NCBI GenBank assembly: GCA_038328575.1
Contig: JBBQMD010000068.1
Span: 1 to 12,690 of the forward strand
Length of the DNA: 12,690 nucleotides
Reading direction: 5' to 3'
From: JACVCS01 sp038328575
Lineage (GTDB): Bacteria; Planctomycetota; Phycisphaerae; Phycisphaerales; UBA1924
The notes beneath the pieces were generated by a model. The model was not told where the DNA came from and did no database searches. It saw nothing but the letters and a program-made list of their open reading frames with translations. How positions within the stretch are numbered: the stretch's first letter is position 1; the number at the start of each line of letters is the position of its first letter. A program made the translations under genes and the position numbers. Of this stretch, positions 8,168-12,690 are shown piece by piece.

Positions 8168-9216
8168 GCGGCACGCTCCGATCCGGCGATGCTGGCAAGG
8201 CGGGCATCGGCCAGGGCGCGAAGGACGAGGAAGCCCTTGGAGAACTTGCTGAGACGGGGGCGGTGCCAGAGGGTTGCGCCGGCGCACGCGCGGACGCTGG
8301 AGAGGACGCGACGGCCGCCGGCGGCGAAGAGCCAGACGACGGGGCGGGCCTCGCGCGAGAGCGTGGGAACGAGGAGGCTGCCCTGATCAAAGAGGGCCTG
8401 CGTGCGGTCAATGAGCGGGCGCATGGCGCGAATGAAGGGAACGCGGCAAGCGGGGTCGCTCGCGCGGTCGAGCCAGGAGCGGAGCGTGGCGGCGTCGAGG
8501 CCGCAGTCGTGCGCGGGGAGGTAGACGCGATCGCGTTCGAGGAGGTCGCGCCGGACGTCCTGCCAGAAGTTGGTGAGTTGCAGGGCGGTGCAGGTGGCGT
8601 CGGACATGGCGAAGCGGTTGGTGCCCTTGGCGAGGTCGTCTTCGAGGCGGTAGCCAAAGAGCATGAGGACCAGGCGGCCGACGGGGTCTGCGCTGCGACG
8701 GCAGTAGTCCGTGAGCTGATCCCAGGTCTGATACTCGGTGAGGGTCTGGTCCTGCTGGAAGGCGGAGATGAGGTCGGCGAACGGCGTGATGGGCAGGGCG
8801 TGGCGCTGGATGGTCTGGCGGAGGGCGATGTAGACCGGATGGGTGGCGTGGCCCTGGTAGCAGTTGTCAAGTTCGGTGCGCCACCAGGAGAGCAGATCGG
8901 TGGCGCGGGCGCGAGCGTCGGGGCTGTTGCCGGTTTCGTCGCCCAGGTCGTCGGCCCAGCGGCAGAAGGCGTAGACCGCGGCGAAATCATCACGCAGGCG
9001 GGCCGGAACGAGCGAGGAGAGGACGCTGAAGTTCTCGTAGTGCGAGGTGGCCAGGGCGCGAACGTAGCCCCAGGCCTCGGCGTCTGAGACGGTCGGCGGG
9101 TGAGAGGCGGGCGCGGCGGGCGACGAGCCCGCGCCGGGAGCGCTCGGGGCGAACGGACCAAAGCGGTCCACGAGTCGGATAACCGGCGTGCGAGGATCGA
9201 GGGCGAGATCAGTCAA
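8164..9216 (-). CDS. hpnC: Hydroxysqualene synthase HpnC
   Basis: This encodes 350 residues from the preferred TTG start. HpnC converts presqualene diphosphate to hydroxysqualene. The HpnC hallmark SHYENFSVLSSLVPARLR (58-75) is followed by the first Asp motif WADDLGDE (87-94; D89, D90, D93). The second is NFWQDVRRD (216-224; D220, D224). The closing segment AAGGRRVLSSVRA fits the C-terminal helix of the family. The TTG at 9216 has a full GGAGG at 9225-9229, 8 nt away. An in-frame ATG at 9402 would leave only 5 bp to the ispH start and add 62 residues translated from the repeat-bearing intergenic DNA; a GTG at 9243 lacks a ribosome site. A low-complexity Ala/Pro/Ser stretch (about 21-42) precedes the catalytic domain. 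It is the first gene of the leftward operon and overlaps hpnD by 4 nt. Confidence 0.92.
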   Translation of the reverse strand: MTDLALDPRTPVIRLVDRFGPFAPSAPGAGSSPAAPASHPPTVSDAEAWGYVRALATSHYENFSVLSSLVPARLRDDFAAVYAFCRWADDLGDETGNSPDARARATDLLSWWRTELDNCYQGHATHPVYIALRQTIQRHALPITPFADLISAFQQDQTLTEYQTWDQLTDYCRRSADPVGRLVLMLFGYRLEDDLAKGTNRFAMSDATCTALQLTNFWQDVRRDLLERDRVYLPAHDCGLDAATLRSWLDRASDPACRVPFIRAMRPLIDRTQALFDQGSLLVPTLSREARPVVWLFAAGGRRVLSSVRACAGATLWHRPRLSKFSKGFLVLRALADARLASIAGSERAA

Positions 9217-9224
9217 TCGGGCGA

Positions 9225-9229
9225 CCTCC
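9225..9229 (-). promoter_or_regulatory. Shine-Dalgarno deciding the hpnC start
   Basis: The minus strand reads GGAGG here, 8 nt before the TTG at 9216. It is the strongest ribosome-binding site I see in the window, and it favours a TTG start for hpnC over the upstream in-frame GTG at 9243 and ATG at 9402, neither of which has a comparable site. Confidence 0.75.
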
Positions 9230-9252
9230 AAGAAGCTTGGCACGAGCGGCGA

Positions 9253-9291
9253 GTGGGACAGGAATGCGGGACAGGGGTGTGGGACAAGGCC
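9253..9291. repeat. Three tandem 13-bp repeats in the hpnC-ispH intergenic region
   Basis: Three head-to-tail 13-bp units start at 9253, 9266 and 9279. Each carries GGGACA (TGTCCC on the minus strand) in the same position. Copies 1 and 2 match at 10 of 13 bases, and copies 2 and 3 at 9 of 13. The array ends about 24 nt upstream of the hpnC ribosome-binding site, inside the divergent control region. It could be a repeated operator, a leader element of the hpnC mRNA, or chance in GC-rich DNA; no regulator gene is adjacent. Confidence 0.5.
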
Positions 9292-9373
9292 GCCAGAATG
9301 GCGGTTGGAGGGCGCGGGCAAGAGGACATGGTAACGCGGTGCGGGGTTCGCGGCGTACATGGGCGTGAAAAAG

Positions 9374-9402
9374 CCGACCGGCGGGCCGGGGACACCTATC
9401 AT
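9374..9402 (+). promoter_or_regulatory. Candidate ispH promoter, possibly giving a leaderless mRNA
   Basis: TATCAT at 9397-9402 matches the bacterial -10 consensus at 5 of 6 positions. Seventeen bases upstream, CCGACC at 9374-9379 keeps the GAC core of a -35 box (3 of 6). The -10 ends 5 nt before the ispH ATG at 9408, so transcription would start at or next to the start codon. No Shine-Dalgarno precedes this ATG, which agrees with leaderless initiation. The consensus match is the only evidence. Confidence 0.35.
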
Positions 9403-9407
9403 GGGCC

Positions 9408-10469
9408 ATGCGGATCATTCTTGCGAATCCTCGTGGTTTCTGCGCTGGCGTTCACATGGCGGTCGACGTGGTCGATCAGTTGCTGGACCTGTGCAAAGAG
9501 ATGCCCATCTACGTCTACCACGAGATCGTGCACAACAAGCACGTTGTGCAGCGCTTTGTTGATCGCGGGGCGATCTTCGTTGAAGACCTGAGCGACGTGC
9601 CCGAGGGGGGCATCGTGGTGTTCAGCGCTCACGGCGTCTCGCCGGCGACTCGCGACATTGCACGCCAGCGCAACCTGACGGCGGTGGATGCGACGTGCCC
9701 GCTGGTGACCAAGGTGCATTCTGAGGCCATCCGCTACGCCAAGCAGGGGTATCAAATTCTGCTGGTCGGCCATGAGGACCACCAGGAGATCATCGGCACG
9801 CGCGGGGAGGCACCGGACGCGACGCAGGTGGTCGAGTCTCCGGAGGACATCCCGTACCTGAAGATCATCGACGCGAACAAGTTGGTGTATCTGACGCAGA
9901 CGACGCTGAGCACGGACGACGCGGGGGTGATCATCGATGCGTTGAAGCGGGCGTTTCCGAGCATCAAGGAGCCGCCGGGGAGCGATATTTGTTATGCGAC
10001 GACCAACCGGCAGCACGCGGTGCGGCAGATCGCGCCGGAGTGTGACCTGGTGCTGGTGGTGGGGAGCAAGAACTCGAGCAACTCGGTGCGGCTGACGGAG
10101 ATCAGCCAGAACGTTGGGGTGCCGGCGCATCTGCTGGACGACGTGACTGAGCTGCGGGATGAGTGGTTTACGACGACGCCCGGGGGCGGGCGCGACGCGG
10201 TGATGCTGCTCACCGCTGGGGCCAGCGCGCCGGAGGATCTGGTGGCGACGATCTGCCGCACGCTGCTGACGAAATATGGCGGGGCGCTGGAGCAGCGGGA
10301 CATCATGCCCGAGGATGTGGAGTTTGGTTTGCCAGCGACGTTGAAGAAACTGATGCGCGAGCACGGCATCGACCCCGACGGGCGGAAGATTCGCGTGGGG
10401 AACTGGCAGATCACCGAAGAGGCGTATGGGGCGGTGCCGCTGACGGTGAGTGCGGGGGCGGCGAAGTGA
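9408..10469 (+). CDS. ispH: 4-hydroxy-3-methylbut-2-enyl diphosphate reductase IspH
   Basis: A 353-residue [4Fe-4S] enzyme of the last MEP-pathway step, making IPP and DMAPP from HMBPP. The three cluster cysteines are visible: C12 in PRGFCAGV, C97 in DATCPLV and C195 in DICYATTNRQ. Substrate-site residues include H42 (YHEIVH), H75 (SAHGVSP), H125 and E127 in GHEDHQEIIGT, TQTTLS (163-168) and NSSNS (222-226). The ATG at 9408 is followed within five residues by the family start, so the N-terminus is secure; an ATG at 9401 is out of frame. The protein is some 35-40 residues longer than E. coli IspH (316): after the usual C-terminal PEDVEFGLP element it continues with LKKLMREHGIDPDGRK and a short tail. 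It is divergent from hpnCDE, whose substrate FPP derives from its products, and convergent with iscX. Confidence 0.97.
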   Translation: MRIILANPRGFCAGVHMAVDVVDQLLDLCKEMPIYVYHEIVHNKHVVQRFVDRGAIFVEDLSDVPEGGIVVFSAHGVSPATRDIARQRNLTAVDATCPLVTKVHSEAIRYAKQGYQILLVGHEDHQEIIGTRGEAPDATQVVESPEDIPYLKIIDANKLVYLTQTTLSTDDAGVIIDALKRAFPSIKEPPGSDICYATTNRQHAVRQIAPECDLVLVVGSKNSSNSVRLTEISQNVGVPAHLLDDVTELRDEWFTTTPGGGRDAVMLLTAGASAPEDLVATICRTLLTKYGGALEQRDIMPEDVEFGLPATLKKLMREHGIDPDGRKIRVGNWQITEEAYGAVPLTVSAGAAK

Positions 10470-10473
10470 ATGG

Positions 10474-10537
10474 TGAGTGCTGAGTGCTGAGTGCTGAGTG
10501 CTGAGCGATGAGTGGGGGAGCGGGGAGCGGGGAGCGG
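10474..10537. repeat. Heptamer repeat array between ispH and iscX
   Basis: From 10474 the plus strand reads TGAGTGC four times in tandem, then the variants TGAGCGA and TGAGTGG, to 10515. After a 1-nt slip, three perfect GGAGCGG heptamers fill 10517-10537. The array occupies most of the 86-nt gap between the convergent ispH and iscX stop codons. Every unit in the first part carries TGA, but no coding use is evident. I see no hairpin terminator followed by T residues here. Confidence 0.85.
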
Positions 10538-10555
10538 TTGAGTTTGGCGGGCTGT

Positions 10556-10780
10556 TTAGTCTTCGTCTTTCTGGATTCCTTGGCGTTCTTCGTGCCAGGC
10601 GACCTGGATGGACTCGAGGATTTTTTCGTTGACGGGGTGTTCGGCGTCGGGGGTGAAGCCGGGGAGGGCTTCGACCAGGGCGCGCAGGGCGGTGAAGCGC
10701 AGGGTCAGCGGGTCGGTGCGCGGGTAGGCCTCGTGGAGGCTGAGGGCGATCTCTTCGATGTCAAGCCAGCCGAGGGTCAT
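10556..10780 (-). CDS. iscX: Fe-S cluster assembly protein IscX (YfhJ family)
   Basis: A 74-residue acidic protein. It follows the IscX pattern: MTLGWLDIEEIALSLHEAYP (1-20), then a DP-x-T-x-RF segment (DPLTLRFTALRALV), a short GFTPDAEHPVNEKILESIQ block with the conserved NEKILE, and W-x-E near the end. IscX is a small iron- and IscS-binding modulator of ISC cluster assembly. The length equals the family norm of about 66-75. The ATG at 10780 gives the correct family N-terminus; an in-frame ATG at 10825 would add 15 residues encoded by the heptamer repeats and is rejected. No clear ribosome site precedes it, since the upstream sequence is repeat. It lies 140 nt downstream of the ferredoxin gene on the same strand, matching the fdx-iscX order of proteobacterial isc operons, although the rest of isc is not in view. 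Confidence 0.88.
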   Translation of the reverse strand: MTLGWLDIEEIALSLHEAYPRTDPLTLRFTALRALVEALPGFTPDAEHPVNEKILESIQVAWHEERQGIQKDED

Positions 10781-10787
10781 GAGGTTC

Positions 10788-10822
10788 TGAGTGCTGAGCG
10801 ATGAGGGATGAGTGCTGAGGGG
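10788..10822. repeat. Second heptamer repeat array, upstream of iscX
   Basis: Five consecutive heptamers on the plus strand: TGAGTGC, TGAGCGA, TGAGGGA, TGAGTGC, TGAGGGG. The first two are identical to units of the array at 10474-10515, including the TGAGTGC-TGAGCGA junction. The array begins 7 nt upstream of the iscX start codon, so it would lie in the iscX leader or the fdx-iscX spacer of a shared mRNA. The remaining spacer, 10823-10920, has a CTTCGC direct repeat around 10847-10862 but no gene or clear terminator. Confidence 0.8.
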
Positions 10823-10920
10823 CAAGGTGCCCGGGGTTCGGTTGAGCTCTTCGCTTTACTTCGCGCTCGTGGCGATCTTTGCTTCGGAGTTGCTGCGTGC
10901 AAACGCGCGCTGGTGTCTGG

Positions 10921-11313
10921 TCAGTGCGGGATTTCTTTGACGGCGTTGCGGTTCCAGGCAGGGATACGGATGGAGATCGGGGCGTTGCCCTGAATCACGC
11001 ACTGGCAACTGAGGCGGCTGTTTCGTTGCAGGCCGGGGGCCTCTTCGACGCGGTCTTCTTCGGCTTCGGTGGCTTCGCTGAGTTGGTCCGAGCCTTGTTC
11101 GACGTAGATGTGGCAGGTGCTGCAGGCGCAGACGCCGCCGCAGGCGTGCTCGATGTTGATGCCGTTGGACATGGCGACTTCGAGGAGGTTTTGCCCTAGC
11201 GCGGCGTACACGGTCATGGAGTGTTCGTGCTTGCCGGTGAGCCCCTCGGGGTCTTCCATCTGCACTTTGACGAGGATCGTGGCGGTGGCTGGGTCGATCG
11301 GGCGGATGTGCAT
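10921..11313 (-). CDS. fdx: ISC-type [2Fe-2S] ferredoxin
   Basis: A 130-residue single-domain ferredoxin. The cluster ligands follow the adrenodoxin/ISC ferredoxin spacing: C58-x5-C64-x2-C67 in HACGGVCACSTCH, and C103 in RLSCQ. Two further cysteines (C62, C105) are of the kind seen in ISC ferredoxins. Other family elements are NLLEVAMSNGINIEHAC (42-58) and the acidic LSEATEAEEDRVEEAPGL helix region (79-96), a typical partner-docking site. ISC ferredoxin supplies electrons for cluster assembly on IscU; it might also reduce other Fe-S enzymes such as the nearby IspH, but that is inference. A 15-residue hydrophilic extension (to about residue 25) precedes the usual start. The ATG at 11313 has only a weak GAG site upstream, and the upstream ATG at 11342 is out of frame. 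iscX follows 140 nt downstream on the same strand. Confidence 0.93.
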   Translation of the reverse strand: MHIRPIDPATATILVKVQMEDPEGLTGKHEHSMTVYAALGQNLLEVAMSNGINIEHACGGVCACSTCHIYVEQGSDQLSEATEAEEDRVEEAPGLQRNSRLSCQCVIQGNAPISIRIPAWNRNAVKEIPH

Positions 11314-11377
11314 GGGCGGCTCGGGGACGGGGAGGAAAACATGAACGCGGGTTGGTGGGGAGCGGGTGGAGCGAGAG

Positions 11378-11406
11378 AGTTTAGTCCGGGGCAGGGCGGG
11401 GATCAG
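11378..11406 (-). promoter_or_regulatory. Candidate promoter for fdx
   Basis: On the minus strand, CTGATC (11401-11406, 3 of 6 to the -35 consensus) and TAAACT (11378-11383, 4 of 6 to the -10) are 17 nt apart, about 64 nt before the fdx start codon. The match is weak and rests only on spacing and position in the fdx-glycosyltransferase divergent region. The rest of that region (11314-11566) shows no other gene. Confidence 0.2.
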
Positions 11407-11555
11407 TGTTGAGCGAGAATGAGCTGGGGCGGCGGAACGGCGCGAGGCGCGGGTGCGTTTGCTGCGCGGGGTGGCCGGCGCACGCGTAAACTGCGGGCCA
11501 ATGGGCGGCGATCGGGCGGAAAGTCATGGCGCAGCGACGACCCAGACACGGGCGG

Positions 11556-11559
11556 GGAG
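11556..11559 (+). promoter_or_regulatory. Shine-Dalgarno favouring a TTG start for the glycosyltransferase
   Basis: GGAG lies 7 nt before TTG at 11567, which begins the reading frame 12 codons ahead of the first glycosyltransferase strand. The in-frame ATGs at 11453 and 11501 have no comparable site. Confidence 0.5.
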
Positions 11560-11566
11560 TGGTTCA

Positions 11567-12439
11567 TTGAGCGTTTCAGGAGCGGGGGCGGGCGCATCGA
11601 TCTCGCTGATTGCGCCGGCGCACAACGAGCAGGACAATGTTGAGCAACTTGTCGAGCAGTGCCACCGGGCGCTCTTGGCGACGGGGCTGGCGTTTGAGTT
11701 CATCGTCGTGGATGATGGCAGCACGGACCAGACGCGAGCGCGGGTGGCACAGATGATGGGCGGGCGGCCCTGGCTGCGCTGTATTTACATGACGGCGACG
11801 CCCAAGGGCAGGAGCAACGGGCAGTCGGCGGCGTTTCATGCGGGGATCAGGGCCGCGAGCGGGGAGCTGATCGCGACGATCGACGCGGACTTGCAGAACG
11901 ACCCGGCGGATCTGGTGCGGATGCTGGAGCTGATGCGGCGCACGGGCGCGGACATGGTGCAGGGGGACCGCGGCCGCTCGCGCAAGGACAACGTTGTGCG
12001 AAAAGTGAGCTCGATGGTGGGGCGGCTGTTTCGAGCCGGGGTGCTGAAGGACGTGGTTCGCGATACCGGCTGCTCGCTGCGGGTGATGAAGCGAGAGGCG
12101 GCGCTGCGCCTGCCTTTGGAGTTTCGCGGGATGCACCGGTTCATCCCGGTGTCGTTCGCGCTCATGGGGTATCGCGTCGAGCAGATGGATGTCGGGCACC
12201 GGGCGCGCACTGCGGGCATCAGCAAGTATGGGATGGGGGTGCTGTCGCGGGCGCTGCCGGGGTTGCTTGATCTCTTGGCGGTGCGGTGGATGGCGAGCCG
12301 TCGGCGGCCGGTTTCGACGATCGAGGTTGAACAAGTTGCGGGCGAGCGTCAGTTGGAGACGCTTGGAGGGGGCGCGGATGAGGGCGCTGGAGGCATCGGA
12401 TCGGCGGGCGGTGCGGGGCGGGTTGGAGCGCGGGCGTGA
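11567..12439 (+). CDS. Family 2 glycosyltransferase, polyprenyl-phosphate sugar transferase-like
   Basis: This encodes 290 residues from TTG at 11567, or 312 from ATG at 11501. It has a GT-A fold of family 2: ISLIAPAHNEQDNVEQL at the N-terminus, FIVVDDGSTDQT, and the metal-binding DADLQNDP (DxD) motif about 100 residues in. Later elements are VQGDRGRSRKD, DTGCSLRVMKREA and GISKYGMG, the last two typical of DPM1/ArnC-like enzymes that move a sugar from a nucleotide donor to a polyprenyl phosphate. No C-terminal membrane helices follow, unlike many ArnC/GtrB proteins, so it is soluble or peripheral. A Gly/Ala-rich tail of about 40 residues closes the protein. Its stop overlaps the next start by 4 nt (GTGA), so the two products are probably made together. 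It is divergent from fdx. Donor and acceptor are inferred only from the family. Confidence 0.85.
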   Translation: MSVSGAGAGASISLIAPAHNEQDNVEQLVEQCHRALLATGLAFEFIVVDDGSTDQTRARVAQMMGGRPWLRCIYMTATPKGRSNGQSAAFHAGIRAASGELIATIDADLQNDPADLVRMLELMRRTGADMVQGDRGRSRKDNVVRKVSSMVGRLFRAGVLKDVVRDTGCSLRVMKREAALRLPLEFRGMHRFIPVSFALMGYRVEQMDVGHRARTAGISKYGMGVLSRALPGLLDLLAVRWMASRRRPVSTIEVEQVAGERQLETLGGGADEGAGGIGSAGGAGRVGARA

Positions 12440-12690
12440 AGTGGGAGCCGATCGCGATCATGGTGGTGCTGCTGGCGCTGGGCCTGTGGGTGGTGTATGG
12501 CCCCAGCAACCCGCACGCGATGCGGGCGGAAGCGGTGAGCGCGAAGTTTACGATCGGCGCGGCGAAGGGTGAGTTGGAGATTGTCGCTCCGGTCGAGGGG
12601 GAGAGCGGGCGGACGTTCAGATTTTTGCCGCGCGATGGCGCGCCGTCGCGGGTGGTGCTTGAGGAAGAGTTGCGGGCGGTGATGGGCGAC
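12436..12690 (+). CDS. Membrane-anchored protein, 3' end beyond window (possible LABN-domain protein)
   Basis: An open frame of 85 codons from GTG at 12436 reaches the window edge without a stop. It overlaps the glycosyltransferase stop by 4 nt (GTGA), and GGAG lies 7 nt upstream. The N-terminus KWEPIAIMVVLLALGLWVVYG (2-22) is one membrane helix. The following residues read as a soluble beta-rich segment (KFTIGAAKGELEIVAP, TFRFLPRDG), then the acidic helix LEEELRAVMGD. I recall planctomycete proteins with this pattern in which a lipid-A-disaccharide synthase N-terminal (LABN) domain follows, often next to family 2 glycosyltransferases. That part is outside the window, so the assignment is a guess. 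An internal ATG at 12460 is possible but would cut into the helix. The reading frame itself is well supported by the coupling and by codon use. Confidence 0.65.
   Translation, partial: MKWEPIAIMVVLLALGLWVVYGPSNPHAMRAEAVSAKFTIGAAKGELEIVAPVEGESGRTFRFLPRDGAPSRVVLEEELRAVMGD

Noticed and set aside
8168..8287. N-terminal extension of hpnD to an ATG at 8287
   Set aside because: The added 40 residues lie wholly inside hpnC, are Arg/Pro-rich and have no homology pattern. GTG at 8167 has GGAG at 8 nt and a GTGA overlap.
9399..10364. Minus-strand 321-codon frame opposite ispH
   Set aside because: Arg/His/Leu-rich translation typical of an antisense shadow; ispH on the plus strand has all cluster ligands.
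10514..10556. Intrinsic terminator between convergent ispH and iscX
   Set aside because: The stretch is G-rich direct repeats with no inverted repeat and no following T run on either strand.
10474..10822. CRISPR array
   Set aside because: The repeats are 7-bp, directly tandem and have no spacers, so they are simple repeats and not CRISPR.
11576..12334. Minus-strand 252-codon frame opposite the glycosyltransferase
   Set aside because: Arg/His/Pro-rich composition and no family pattern; the plus-strand frame has the complete GT2 motif set.

Overview
The window is GC-rich and gene-dense, and most likely comes from a planctomycete, probably of the Phycisphaerae type. The main grounds are a small membrane protein with a C-x2-C-GYxLRG...CPEC zinc ribbon, the split HpnC/HpnD/HpnE squalene route, and protein motifs that resemble planctomycete relatives. 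This assignment is an inference; no rRNA is present. I see twelve genes, two of them cut by the window edges. There are no tRNAs, insertion sequences, phage genes or CRISPR arrays.

Left and centre (1-9216, minus strand): seven genes read leftwards, mostly tightly packed. In transcription order they are hpnC (9216-8164), hpnD (8167-7106), hpnE (7109-5628), an anchored endonuclease/exonuclease/phosphatase-fold protein (5602-4280), a zinc-ribbon membrane protein (4192-3209), a DUF5009/NagX-like membrane acyltransferase (3188-1632) and an MmgE/PrpD-family protein (1487 to beyond base 1). hpnC/hpnD and hpnD/hpnE overlap by 4 nt (GTGA and ATGA), so HpnCDE are probably translationally coupled. Together they convert farnesyl diphosphate to squalene through presqualene diphosphate and hydroxysqualene. 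No squalene cyclase, sterol or carotenoid gene is in view, so the end product is unknown.

Centre right (9217-10469): ispH, the [4Fe-4S] enzyme that makes IPP and DMAPP in the last MEP-pathway step, is divergent from hpnC across about 190 bp. Precursor supply and squalene synthesis are thus placed back to back around a shared regulatory region, which holds three 13-bp direct repeats and a candidate promoter directly abutting the ispH start codon.

Right (10470-11313, minus strand): an ISC-type [2Fe-2S] ferredoxin gene is followed by iscX, two Fe-S assembly components that normally sit at the end of an isc operon. Arrays of a TGAGTGC-type heptamer lie on both sides of iscX.

Far right (11314-12690, plus strand): a family-2 glycosyltransferase of the polyprenyl-phosphate (DPM1/ArnC-like) type overlaps by 4 nt with a membrane-anchored protein that runs off the window.

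Across the window the + strand is G-rich whichever strand is coding: plus-strand genes favour G-ending codons and minus-strand genes favour C-ending ones. This suggests strand-specific mutational skew, and it explains the many long, repetitive false reading frames opposite the real genes.
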